A stretch of 52,447 nucleotides of DNA, taken from UBA3537 sp045561735 (GTDB lineage: Bacteria; Bacteroidota; Bacteroidia; Flavobacteriales; Flavobacteriaceae). This document shows, piece after piece, positions 7,602 to 16,101 of the stretch. A model generated the notes under the pieces. It did not search any database, was not told the origin of the DNA, and worked only from the letters and a program-made list of their open reading frames with translations. The first letter of the stretch is position 1. Every line of letters begins with the position of its first letter. The DNA lies in assembly GCA_045561735.1 (NCBI GenBank), contig JBJKXC010000009.1, forward strand, positions 1 through 52,447, given 5' to 3'. The position numbers and the translations under genes are program-made.

Positions 7602-7649
7602 CAAATGTAAATAAATTTTTAGTCTTATCTAAATATTGAAGTATCTTTG
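7602..7649. promoter_or_regulatory. Divergent promoters and candidate metal-regulator operator
   Basis: Between the metal regulator and the TonB receptor lie two opposed -7 boxes: TACATTTG on the minus strand (7602-7609) and TATCTTTG on the plus strand (7642-7649). Between them is an inverted repeat with 9-bp arms, one mismatch and a 6-nt spacer (7614-7637; core TTTAG-N6-CTAAA). A DtxR-type operator in this place would control both genes. The plus-strand box ends 5 nt before the receptor ATG. Confidence 0.6.
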
Positions 7650-7654
7650 CACCA

Positions 7655-9958
7655 ATGAGACCCATCAACCGCATCTTATTATTATGCCTGCTAAATGCTC
7701 CCTTTCTATACGGGCAGTTGTATAGCATTGATGGAAAAATTCAATCCATAGACAACCCTTTGGCCTTTGCCAACGTTTTTATTAAAGGTCTTGAAAAAGG
7801 AACAGTTGCGGATGAAAAAGGCGCTTATAAACTAGAAGGCTTAAGGGCTGGGGTCTATAGCATTGAAGTTTCTTTTACAGGCTATATAAGCGTACAAAAA
7901 GAAATTCGAATCACGGATCAAAACAGAAATATCGATTTTCAATTGGAGGCAGATTCGTTTTTAGAAGAAGTGGTCATCACAGGAACCCGTACCTTTAAAC
8001 GCAAAACCAACACCCCTGTTATTGTCAATATTTTAAGCAGCACTGCTTTAGACAATGTACAGGCTTGTAATCTATCAGAAGGTTTAAAGTTTCAACCCGG
8101 TTTGCGTGTGGAAACAAACTGTCAAACATGCAACTACACCCAGCTTCGTATGAATGGCTTGGCCGGCGGCTATTCTCAAATTCTTATCAATGGAAGGCCT
8201 GTTTTTAGTCCACTGACCGGGCTGTATGGCCTAGAACAAATTCCCGTCAATATGATTGAAAGGATAGAAACCATTCGCGGCGGTGGTTCAACACTCTATG
8301 GCTCTAGCGCCATTGGAGGGGTCGTCAATGTAATCACCAAAATCCCCAAATCCAATAATATAGAAATAGGTTACGCTCACCAAAGCATCAAATCGGCGAC
8401 CAATGAAAATATATTCAATGGAAATGCAACACTTGTTTCAAAGGACAAATCGACAGGAATCGCCTTATTTGCCAACAAAAGAACACGGGAATATTATGAT
8501 GCCAATGGGGATAATTTTTCTGAACTTCCTGCGCTGGAAAATACAGCTTATGGAGCTAGCCTTTTCTATTTACCTAGTGAAAATCAAAAATTAGAAGCCA
8601 GTATCAGTCACTTAGACGAATACCGCTACGGTGGCGAAATGGTCGACCAGACCGCTTATTTAAACCAACAAGCCGAAGAACGCACCCACGATGTGTGGAT
8701 GGGGGGGTTGGATTATCAAGTCAATTTTAATGCGGATAAAAGCGCTCTAATTGCATACCTTTCAGGGCAGCGAACGAACCGCAACCATTACACTGGAATT
8801 TTTCCTGATGATCCCACAGCATTAGAAACCCATTTAAGCAACCCACCTTACGGCATTTCAGAAACCAATACTTTCCAGGGGGGGGTGCAATTCAACTACA
8901 GGGTCAATCGTCTTTTTAAAGGCACCAATGTATTTACATTGGGTGGTGAGTATCTTAGAGACGCTGTTTTAGACAATATGCCAGCTTACAATTACAACAT
9001 CGATCAAACGACTGAAAGCCAAGCCTTGTTTTTACAAAGCGATTGGGAAATTACGCCAGCCTTGAGTTTACTTTCAGGCATCAGGATGGAGCTGCATAAT
9101 TTAGTGGATAAGCTCATTTTTAGTCCGCGCATTTCGGTTATGTACAAACCACAATCTGCACTACAAATTCGAACAACTTGGAGCAGTGGTTTTAAAGCAC
9201 CGCAAGCTTTTGATGCCGATTTACACATTGCCTTCGCAGGGGGTGGTGTCTCAAGAATTTCATTGGCAGAAAACCTTAAGGAAGAGCGCTCAAACAGCTT
9301 TAGCGCCTCCGTTAATTACGACCACCCTACTGAAAATTATATCTTTGGATTTACTTTGGAAGGGTTCTATACTTACTTAAATGATCCCTTTTTCCTAGCG
9401 CCACTTGGTGAAGATGCATTTGGAGAACGTTTTGAAAAACAAAATGGCGAAACGGCTAGAGTACAAGGAATGACTGTAGAGGTGCGTGCAAATTATAAAA
9501 AGAAAATTCAACTTGAAACAGGGTTTAATATCCAATCTAGCCGTTACGACAGCGCAGTTGAAGTGCTTGAAGGATTGCCCCTCACGCGGGAATTTTTACG
9601 AACCCCAAATCAATATGGGTTTGCCACCCTAAGTTATTTACCCAATGAAAAATTCAAAAGCAGTATAAATTACGTCTACACCGGTCCAATGAAATTACTG
9701 CATTTGGCTGGCGCTCCAGAACAAAGTATAGATGCGTTTTTGACTTCAAAAGCTTTTTATGAACTTGGGCTTAAAACAAGTTATACTTTTGGTTTGAAAA
9801 ATACAGCAGGGAAATTGGAAATTTTTGGAGGTGTAAAAAATGTTCTAGACGCCTACCAGACAGATTTTGACAGTGGTAAAAATAGGGACAGTAATTATGT
9901 TTATGGGCCGGCAATGCCAAGAACAGCTTTCTTTGGTTTAAAAATAAGCAGTTTTTAG
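7655..9958 (+). CDS. TonB-dependent outer-membrane receptor, probably metal or metallophore uptake
   Basis: A 767-aa outer-membrane receptor driven by TonB. It has a signal peptide (about 1-20), a CarboxypepD_reg-like beta domain (about 23-100), a plug (about 108-230) with NCQTCNYTQLRMNGL and an IRGGGSTLYGSSAIGG segment, and a 22-strand-type barrel ending in a C-terminal Phe. Divergence from a DtxR/MntR-type regulator across a shared palindrome argues for metal-controlled expression and a metal-related substrate. G7 (8701-8707) and G8 (8878-8885) runs lie in the barrel region near residues 349 and 408; a one-base slip in either would end the protein early. The stop overlaps the convergent dnaJ-like gene by 4 nt. 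The exact ligand is unknown. Confidence 0.88.
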   Translation: MRPINRILLLCLLNAPFLYGQLYSIDGKIQSIDNPLAFANVFIKGLEKGTVADEKGAYKLEGLRAGVYSIEVSFTGYISVQKEIRITDQNRNIDFQLEADSFLEEVVITGTRTFKRKTNTPVIVNILSSTALDNVQACNLSEGLKFQPGLRVETNCQTCNYTQLRMNGLAGGYSQILINGRPVFSPLTGLYGLEQIPVNMIERIETIRGGGSTLYGSSAIGGVVNVITKIPKSNNIEIGYAHQSIKSATNENIFNGNATLVSKDKSTGIALFANKRTREYYDANGDNFSELPALENTAYGASLFYLPSENQKLEASISHLDEYRYGGEMVDQTAYLNQQAEERTHDVWMGGLDYQVNFNADKSALIAYLSGQRTNRNHYTGIFPDDPTALETHLSNPPYGISETNTFQGGVQFNYRVNRLFKGTNVFTLGGEYLRDAVLDNMPAYNYNIDQTTESQALFLQSDWEITPALSLLSGIRMELHNLVDKLIFSPRISVMYKPQSALQIRTTWSSGFKAPQAFDADLHIAFAGGGVSRISLAENLKEERSNSFSASVNYDHPTENYIFGFTLEGFYTYLNDPFFLAPLGEDAFGERFEKQNGETARVQGMTVEVRANYKKKIQLETGFNIQSSRYDSAVEVLEGLPLTREFLRTPNQYGFATLSYLPNEKFKSSINYVYTGPMKLLHLAGAPEQSIDAFLTSKAFYELGLKTSYTFGLKNTAGKLEIFGGVKNVLDAYQTDFDSGKNRDSNYVYGPAMPRTAFFGLKISSF

Positions 9959-10680
9959 AATCCTAATTCTGATTGCAACTGTTCATAGGCTTCTTGAACC
10001 TTCCTGAATTTTTCCTCAGCCCCTTTTTGATGGGCTTCGCCGAGATGCTGAACCTTATCGGGGTGAAATTTTTTGGCCATTTTTCGGTAAGCCTTTTTAA
10101 TGGCTTGAGGACTGGCGCCTTTTTCTATTTCTAAGATTTTATAAGCATTGACCTGGCTGCTGTAAAACATGGCCTTGATGCTTTGAAAATCGTTTGCACT
10201 GATTCTTAAGTATTGGGCAATTTGTTCAATCACGGACACTTCACTTGCCGCTACAGCCCCATCAGCCTTGGCAATTCCAAATAGAAAATGTAACAGTTGT
10301 AAGCGTGAGGCGTGGTCCATCATTTGTTGAATTTGCAAACACACTTGACGCAGTGAAATATTTGATTGTTGGTTTATGGCTTTGAATAGCCTAAAGGCTT
10401 GATTTGCGCGTACTTTCCCATACATCTGTACGAATTGGCGACGCACAAAATCCAATTCTCGCCGGTCTTGTTTGCCGTCAGCTTTAATGACAAGAGAAGC
10501 CAAAATCAGCAAACTAAGTTCAAAATCCCCCGATTGGGTTTGTGAGCGAGCCCGCTTCTGGGTTTGGGATTTTCCCGATGAATTATCCACCAAACTTCCC
10601 AATGCCAACCCAATAATCGCACCAATGGGACCTCCAAAAGACCATCCGACAGAAGCGCCAATCAATTTTGCAAAACTCAT
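9955..10680 (-). CDS. TerB/DnaJ-domain co-chaperone (DjlA-like)
   Basis: A 241-aa protein with three parts: a Gly-rich hydrophobic N-terminus (about 1-32) that may associate with the membrane, a helical TerB-like domain (about 50-165), and a C-terminal J domain with HPD at 206-208. J domains stimulate Hsp70 (DnaK) ATPase, so this is a specialised co-chaperone like DjlA. It is a single gene divergent from the bacilliredoxin gene; a TAGGTTTG box (10705-10712, minus strand) lies 24 nt upstream. Clients are unknown. Confidence 0.85.
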   Translation of the reverse strand: MSFAKLIGASVGWSFGGPIGAIIGLALGSLVDNSSGKSQTQKRARSQTQSGDFELSLLILASLVIKADGKQDRRELDFVRRQFVQMYGKVRANQAFRLFKAINQQSNISLRQVCLQIQQMMDHASRLQLLHFLFGIAKADGAVAASEVSVIEQIAQYLRISANDFQSIKAMFYSSQVNAYKILEIEKGASPQAIKKAYRKMAKKFHPDKVQHLGEAHQKGAEEKFRKVQEAYEQLQSELGF

Positions 10681-10704
10681 AATTTAAATTCTCATATACA
10701 TTTT

Positions 10705-10754
10705 CAAACCTAAGGAATTTCATTCAAAATTTGAAACAGAATTGTGTATCTTTG
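10705..10754. promoter_or_regulatory. Divergent -7 boxes for the DnaJ-like gene and bacilliredoxin
   Basis: TAGGTTTG (minus strand, 10705-10712) serves the DnaJ-like gene and TATCTTTG (plus, 10747-10754) serves the bacilliredoxin gene, 24 nt before its ATG. A short palindrome TTCAAA-A-TTTGAA (10723-10735) lies between them. No -33 element is clear for either. Confidence 0.45.
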
Positions 10755-10778
10755 TAGTCCATTTATTAAATTAATTTT

Positions 10779-11189
10779 ATGTACCCAGCAGAATTAGTAA
10801 AACCCATGCGCGATCAACTTGCTCAAGTTGGATTTGATGAATTGTATAGCGCAGATGCTGTTGACGCAGCATTATCTCAGCCAGGCACCACGCTTGTGGT
10901 GGTAAATTCCGTTTGCGGATGTGCAGCGGCCAACGCACGCCCAGGTGTGATTCAGAGTTTAAAAAATGACAAACGCCCTACGCAAAGTGTTACCGTTTTT
11001 GCAGGCGTTGATAAAGAAGCCGTGAATAAGGTAAGAGAACACATGGTCCCTTTCCCGCCCAGCTCCCCTTGTATGGCCTTGTTTAAAGATGGTGAATTGG
11101 TCCATATGTTAGAACGTCACCACATTGAAGGCCGTCCTGCTGAACTGATTGCAGAAAACTTAAAGGACGCTTACAATACCCATTGTTAG
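10779..11189 (+). CDS. BrxA/BrxB family bacilliredoxin (YphP/YqiW)
   Basis: A 136-aa thioredoxin-fold protein with the family's unusual Cys-Gly-Cys active site (CGC at residues 46-48, in VCGCAAANARPG). In Firmicutes these proteins remove bacillithiol from protein thiols; Bacteroidota homologues are assumed to have a related redox role. The full family length is present, including the central FPPSSPCMALF segment with a further Cys. It appears monocistronic, with a promoter box 24 nt upstream, and converges on radA. Confidence 0.88.
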   Translation: MYPAELVKPMRDQLAQVGFDELYSADAVDAALSQPGTTLVVVNSVCGCAAANARPGVIQSLKNDKRPTQSVTVFAGVDKEAVNKVREHMVPFPPSSPCMALFKDGELVHMLERHHIEGRPAELIAENLKDAYNTHC

Positions 11190-11235
11190 CCTATAAAATC
11201 CTTGGGCACTAAAAGTTTGTTGGTTGATAGTGAAT

Positions 11236-12594
11236 TTAAAGAAAATTCAGAAATGCCTCTATTTTAGACAATAAATGAATTTTAATCTTAGTTGGCTTCA
11301 AGCTCAATTTGTTTTGTTTGGAAATAAAAATAGCTTCAAACCCAAGTTTTTCAGCTTCCATAATACGCTGTTCAACACGTTGAACGGGACGTATTTCTCC
11401 TGACAAACCAACCTCACCTGCAAAACAATATTTCTCAGTCAATGCCGCATCAGCGTTTGATGATAAAATGGCTGCTACAACCGCCAAATCAATGGCCGGA
11501 TCATCTACACGAATACCCCCAGTTATATTTAAAAAAACATCTTTGGCGCCGAGGCGGAAACCCGCACGCTTTTCTAAAACCGCCAACAGCATATTCAGGC
11601 GCTTTGCGTTGAAGCCTGTGGTGCTGCGTTGCGGCGTCCCATAAACGGCTGAGCTAACCAAAGCTTGTACTTCAACCAATAAAGGGCGCATGCCCTCTAG
11701 AGTAACAGCTATCGCATTGCCAGAAAGCGAGGTTTCTTTTTCAGAAATTAGTACTTCCGATGGGTTTTGAACCTCTCTTAAGCCATCCCCTTGCATTTCA
11801 TAAATTCCCAATTCGTGGGTTGAACCAAACCTGTTTTTGTGAGCTCTCAAAATTCTAAAAACGTGGTTACGATCGCCTTCAAATTGCAAGACGGTATCGA
11901 CCATGTGTTCTAAAATTTTTGGACCAGCGATACTGCCCTCTTTAGTGATGTGCCCAATTAAAACAACTGGCGTCGCTGTCGCTTTGGCAAATTTCATCAA
12001 CTCAGTTGTTGTTTGCTTAATTTGGGAAACGCTACCCGCAGAAGCTTCTAAAAAATCACTCTGTAGGGTTTGAATGGAATCAATCACTAGTATATCGGGT
12101 TTTAGCCTTTCAATTTGTTTAAAAATTTGCTGGGTATTTGTTTCTGTTAAAACATAACATTGTTCACTGTCTGGTGCAATGCGCTGGGCGCGAAGTTTTA
12201 TTTGTTTTTGACTTTCTTCGCCAGAAACGTAAAGTGTTTTGTAAGGTAGTTTTAAGGCCAGCTGGAGCATGAGCGTACTTTTACCTATGCCAGGTTCTCC
12301 GCCCAAAAGAATGAGTGATCCAGGAACGATTCCGCCCCCTAAAACTCGATTTAATTCTACGTCTGTAGTATTTAGCCGAGGCGTTTTAGCGGTGTCAATT
12401 TCAGAAATTTTTAAGGGTTTTGAAGCGCGCTCAGTAGGGTTTGAAGTCGTTGTGTGCCAATCTTCTTTTTTAGTACTCTGAAGAACTTCCTCTGCAATGG
12501 TATTCCAAGATTTACAGACATTACATTGGCCTTGCCATTTGGCATATTGAGCCCCACAACTCTGACAAAAAAATGTTGTTTTAACTCTCGCCAT
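11236..12594 (-). CDS. radA: DNA repair protein RadA
   Basis: A 452-aa RecA-like branch-migration ATPase acting in recombinational repair. The four-Cys zinc finger (Cys10, 13, 24, 27), Walker A GEPGIGKST (99-107), the RadA-specific KNRFG motif (around 250) and a C-terminal Lon-protease-like domain are all present. Length is normal. Its ATG shares one base with the stop codon of the upstream esterase-fold gene (TAATG-type coupling), so the two are co-transcribed. Confidence 0.96.
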   Translation of the reverse strand: MARVKTTFFCQSCGAQYAKWQGQCNVCKSWNTIAEEVLQSTKKEDWHTTTSNPTERASKPLKISEIDTAKTPRLNTTDVELNRVLGGGIVPGSLILLGGEPGIGKSTLMLQLALKLPYKTLYVSGEESQKQIKLRAQRIAPDSEQCYVLTETNTQQIFKQIERLKPDILVIDSIQTLQSDFLEASAGSVSQIKQTTTELMKFAKATATPVVLIGHITKEGSIAGPKILEHMVDTVLQFEGDRNHVFRILRAHKNRFGSTHELGIYEMQGDGLREVQNPSEVLISEKETSLSGNAIAVTLEGMRPLLVEVQALVSSAVYGTPQRSTTGFNAKRLNMLLAVLEKRAGFRLGAKDVFLNITGGIRVDDPAIDLAVVAAILSSNADAALTEKYCFAGEVGLSGEIRPVQRVEQRIMEAEKLGFEAIFISKQNKLSLKPTKIKIHLLSKIEAFLNFL

Positions 12595-13733
12595 TAGTAT
12601 TCAGATTCAGCTTTTAAACGTTCTGCATTGTCCAGCAAGTCTTGTTTAGAGATGCCATCTATTTCATCGTACCCATATGCATCTTGATAGGCTCTTATGG
12701 CCTTTCTGAGTTGGCCACTACCTTCATAAAAACGGCCCAGATAAAAATTGCTAAGCAAGGATTCTGGATAGTGTTTTCGCGCCAACTTAGCGAGGTCTTT
12801 GTAATCACTAAATTTTTCATTTTTATTTAGTGCGGCAGCGGTGGCACGAAAGTCGTTTAATATAATTTGCTTTTCAATACCAAATAGTTTGTCAATCCTG
12901 TCATATTTTTCAGAAAGGTAATCGACTGCTGAAGACTCTAGATTAAGCATCTTTGTTTTGTATTCAATACGGGAAATCGGCTGATAGATGCCAAAGATAT
13001 GTTCAAGTGCAGAAGGAATCGCGGTGGAGACTAAAGAATAGTGGTTTTTGGACTCAAAATCATCAAACTTATACAATACTGATTTAAAGTCTTGCGCATT
13101 GAGTTTTTGGTTCAATTTTAAGATGGTTTTTCTATTGTCTTTAAAATCTTCTGCTGCAGTGGCCATATAATAAAACAGGGGGGTGCTGAGGCCGGGAAGA
13201 TGTTTTAAAAGATTCTCACTCATAAATGGTGAAAGGGTGGGGCTCATCGCGATGTAAGCTTGGAAAAGTGGGTTTTTTACAAGACTCATAAAATTAATAA
13301 AATTGGCAGTATCTCCATGACCAACTACAACTTTAAATCTACCAATTCTGTATTTCTCAAGCATATAAGGGACCAATTCGGCGCCTAAGAATTCATAGAA
13401 TTTAGCCCCGCTATCAATAGGGAAATAATCCTCATCTGAAAGAAATAAATCCTCGTTTCTAGTGCTATCTTGATTTATCCCGACAACAATGGTTTCGGGC
13501 ATATCATCCCAATAGGCCATATAATCAGTTGTTCCAGCAATGGTCTCAAATAGGTAGTCTCCGTCCAAGACCACAATGAGGGGGTAAAATTGTGCGCTAT
13601 TTTCTTGGTAATTTCTAGGCAATTGAATTTTTATAGCTCTATTACCAAGGCGCTCAGAATCTATAAATTCATACTGTGTTTGTGCCGTTGTGGAAGCTGT
13701 GAAAATCAATGATAAAAGGAAAAATAGGCGCAT
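12594..13733 (-). CDS. Esterase D/Fes-type alpha/beta-hydrolase-fold protein with C-terminal helical repeat
   Basis: A 379-aa exported protein: signal peptide about 1-18, then an esterase-type alpha/beta-hydrolase domain (about 22-265; VVLDGDYLFE near 54-63) and a C-terminal helical, TPR-like part (about 320-375, with SNFYLGRFYEGSGQ). The nucleophile elbow, normally Gly-His-Ser-x-x, reads GHGDTANF at 138-145, so the serine position (140) is Gly. It may therefore be a binding protein rather than an active esterase, unless this subfamily uses another residue. It couples to radA downstream by a one-base overlap. Substrate unknown. Confidence 0.75.
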   Translation of the reverse strand: MRLFFLLSLIFTASTTAQTQYEFIDSERLGNRAIKIQLPRNYQENSAQFYPLIVVLDGDYLFETIAGTTDYMAYWDDMPETIVVGINQDSTRNEDLFLSDEDYFPIDSGAKFYEFLGAELVPYMLEKYRIGRFKVVVGHGDTANFINFMSLVKNPLFQAYIAMSPTLSPFMSENLLKHLPGLSTPLFYYMATAAEDFKDNRKTILKLNQKLNAQDFKSVLYKFDDFESKNHYSLVSTAIPSALEHIFGIYQPISRIEYKTKMLNLESSAVDYLSEKYDRIDKLFGIEKQIILNDFRATAAALNKNEKFSDYKDLAKLARKHYPESLLSNFYLGRFYEGSGQLRKAIRAYQDAYGYDEIDGISKQDLLDNAERLKAESEY

Positions 13734-13805
13734 AAAAAACTTTAAAATAAGATTTCACAAGTTAAGTAAATAACTAAAAATAAAGAAGTGAAACTACAGT
13801 TTGTT

Positions 13806-14774
13806 TTAGTTGGTTTTTGGAGAGATTCTATTGTAAATAGGCAAGAAAATGAGTGAAAGACCACCCATAACAACAATCATTACAGTATGCGAACTCCACA
13901 TGATCCAGCCAAAGGCAAGACTTGGTACTTCTTCAATATTAAAAATTGAAAAGGCCGCATAAACTGCCAGCGGGTAGGCGCCAATACCGCCATTGGTTGC
14001 GGCAACACTAAAACTCGCTGCAATAAAGCCAATCAAAATCGCTGAAAAGGGAAGCTGTGAAATGCTGTTTATTGAAAAAGAAGTGACATGAAACATTAGA
14101 ATATACATGGCCCAAATAAAGCACGTATGTGCTATAAAAGCCCATTTGTGTTCCATTCTGAAAATACTCGTAATGCCTTCCAAAAAACCAGTTAAAAATG
14201 ATCTGATTCTGACAAAAAAAGGATGGTTTCCTTTTTTAATAATTTGGCAAAAACAGTAAAATAAAAATAGGGCTAGGGGAGATAAAATGAATAACTGGTT
14301 TTGTAAATCAAGACCATCAATTAAAAAATCATATATGATATCAAATTTCCAAATGAGCGTAAATCCAATAATAAGCAACATCACAAAAACATCAGCCACG
14401 CGTTCAGCAACAATAGTTCCAAATCCTTTTTCAAAAGGAACACCTTCATAGTTAGTCAGAATTGTAGCCCGTGATACCTCCCCGGCTCTTGGAACGGTAT
14501 AATTGATAAGATAGCCCGAAAAAACAGCCATAATGCTATTTGAAAACCGCAAACTATAACCCATTGGCTCAAGCATGTACTTCCAGCGATAGGCGCGCGA
14601 TAAGTGGCTTAAAATGCCAAAAAAAACACCCAATGAAATCCAAAAATAGTTGGCATTTATAAAATAGGTTGCCAATTCAGAAAATGAAATTTTACGCAAC
14701 GAATACCAAACCAAAACACCCCCCAAAAACAGTGGTAATGTAATTTTTAGGATGGATTTTAACGATTTATTCAA
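13806..14774 (-). CDS. Lysylphosphatidylglycerol synthase TM region/UPF0104 family membrane protein
   Basis: A 322-aa polytopic membrane protein with about eight hydrophobic segments and the family's conserved PRAGEVSRA motif (in the NYTVPRAGEVSRATI stretch, about 93-107) and GGIGAYP (near 262-268). It corresponds to the flippase-like membrane domain without the soluble aminoacyl-transferase domain of MprF. Stand-alone versions are common in Bacteroidota and may move lipids, but the cargo is unknown. It is the last gene of panC-panD-this gene, 5 nt after panD. Confidence 0.8.
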   Translation of the reverse strand: MNKSLKSILKITLPLFLGGVLVWYSLRKISFSELATYFINANYFWISLGVFFGILSHLSRAYRWKYMLEPMGYSLRFSNSIMAVFSGYLINYTVPRAGEVSRATILTNYEGVPFEKGFGTIVAERVADVFVMLLIIGFTLIWKFDIIYDFLIDGLDLQNQLFILSPLALFLFYCFCQIIKKGNHPFFVRIRSFLTGFLEGITSIFRMEHKWAFIAHTCFIWAMYILMFHVTSFSINSISQLPFSAILIGFIAASFSVAATNGGIGAYPLAVYAAFSIFNIEEVPSLAFGWIMWSSHTVMIVVMGGLSLIFLPIYNRISPKTN

Positions 14775-14779
14775 AAAAA

Positions 14780-15130
14780 TTATTTTAAAAGATTTGTGGT
14801 CTCATCTGGAAATACTAGCGCTGGAGTAAAGACCTTTGCGTCGTCGACGTTCATAACTGCGTAAGTGATTAAAATAAGGATATCACCAATACTGACTTTA
14901 TGAGCAGCGGCCCCATTTAAGGTGATTTCACCTGAGTTTCTCGGTCCAGGGATTACATAGGTTTCCAAGCGCTCACCATTGTTATTGTTTACCACTTGTA
15001 TTTTTTCCCCTTGAATGATGTTAGCAGCATCCATCAAGTCTTCATCAATGGTTATGCTGCCGATATAATTTAAGTCGGCACCTGTGACTTTTACTCGGTG
15101 AATTTTAGATTTAACAACGTGTATTTGCAT
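14780..15130 (-). CDS. panD: Aspartate 1-decarboxylase (pyruvoyl-dependent)
   Basis: A 116-aa proenzyme that makes beta-alanine from aspartate for pantothenate synthesis. Self-cleavage at Gly24-Ser25 (YIGSITID) gives the pyruvoyl group on the alpha chain. The NNNNGERLETYVI segment and the NGAAAHKVSIGD motif that line the active site are present. It follows panC after 12 nt in the same operon; panB is not in the window. Confidence 0.95.
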   Translation of the reverse strand: MQIHVVKSKIHRVKVTGADLNYIGSITIDEDLMDAANIIQGEKIQVVNNNNGERLETYVIPGPRNSGEITLNGAAAHKVSIGDILILITYAVMNVDDAKVFTPALVFPDETTNLLK

Positions 15131-15142
15131 TACACAAAGGTA

Positions 15143-15997
15143 TTAATTTACTGCCATATTATCAATCAATCGGATGTTTCTAATATAGGCAGAAATAAAT
15201 GCACGGTACTTTTTTTGCGGTTCTATTTTATTTGCAGGCTGTAGAGTTAATTGATCTGAAATTTGAAAATATTCCAAGTTTATTAAGTCATCTTTTTCGA
15301 ATTGATCTGTGACCCATTGGGTTATTTCATCAAAAGGAGTGTCACTAAATTTATTTTTGGTAGCTTTTAGTGCCTTATAAATTTTTGAAGCATGATGGCG
15401 CTCTGTTGAGGTTAGCCGTGTGTTTCTAGAACTCATTGCCAAACCGCTGGAGTCTCTTTGAATTGGGCAAGCAACAATTTTGATATTAGCCTTGGTTATT
15501 TTAACCAGTTTCCTTACTATCTGGAGTTGTTGGAAATCCTTTTCGCCAAAATAAGCGTGAGTAGGTCCTACAATATTTAAAAGCCTTTGAACGACTGTCC
15601 CAACAGCCTGAAAATGGCCTGGCCTAAACTTTCCTTCCATTTGTAGCTCAAGCCCACCAAAGTCAAAAGCTTCTTTTGCAACGGAATTTCCATAAACTGC
15701 TGATTCACCCGGTGCGTAAACAATGATTTTACCTAAAAAGCCTAAAGATTCTATTAATTTCAAGTCGTGCTTGAGGTCCCGAGGATATGTTTCTAAATCA
15801 GCTGCGTTATTAAATTGAGTGGGGTTTACAAAAATACTAACCACAACATTCTCATTTTCATTAACTGCCCTTTTTATTAATGACAGATGGCCTTGGTGTA
15901 AAGCGCCCATAGTGGGTACAAATCCGAGGCTTGAAAAATGCTTATTTTTTGAGTTAAGCCAAGAGCGTAGAGACTGGTTTGTAGTAAAAACTTTCAT
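15143..15997 (-). CDS. panC: Pantothenate synthetase
   Basis: A 284-aa cytoplasmic enzyme joining pantoate and beta-alanine with ATP. The HIGH-like motif PTMGALHQGH is at 28-37 and the KMSKS-like loop appears as the SSRNTRL segment. GEKDFQQ and the FGGLELQMEGKFRPGHF region match the pantoate pocket. The frame is open further upstream, but ATG 15997 gives the standard N-terminus and has a -7 box TAAGTTTG (16019-16026, minus) 21 nt upstream. First gene of panC-panD-membrane protein. Confidence 0.95.
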   Translation of the reverse strand: MKVFTTNQSLRSWLNSKNKHFSSLGFVPTMGALHQGHLSLIKRAVNENENVVVSIFVNPTQFNNAADLETYPRDLKHDLKLIESLGFLGKIIVYAPGESAVYGNSVAKEAFDFGGLELQMEGKFRPGHFQAVGTVVQRLLNIVGPTHAYFGEKDFQQLQIVRKLVKITKANIKIVACPIQRDSSGLAMSSRNTRLTSTERHHASKIYKALKATKNKFSDTPFDEITQWVTDQFEKDDLINLEYFQISDQLTLQPANKIEPQKKYRAFISAYIRNIRLIDNMAVN

Positions 15998-16018
15998 TGA
16001 ACATACAGTAATGGGTTG

Positions 16019-16065
16019 CAAACTTAAGCTATTACATTTAATCTGCATAAAATTTTGTATTTTTG
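16019..16065. promoter_or_regulatory. Divergent -7 boxes for panC and the GT5-like gene
   Basis: TAAGTTTG on the minus strand (16019-16026) lies 21 nt before panC ATG 15997, and TATTTTTG on the plus strand (16058-16065) lies 36 nt before ATG 16102. -33 elements are not obvious. Confidence 0.4.
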
Positions 16066-16101
16066 CCATGTTTTTATTGAGAAAATTAAAGCTTTGTTTG
16101 T

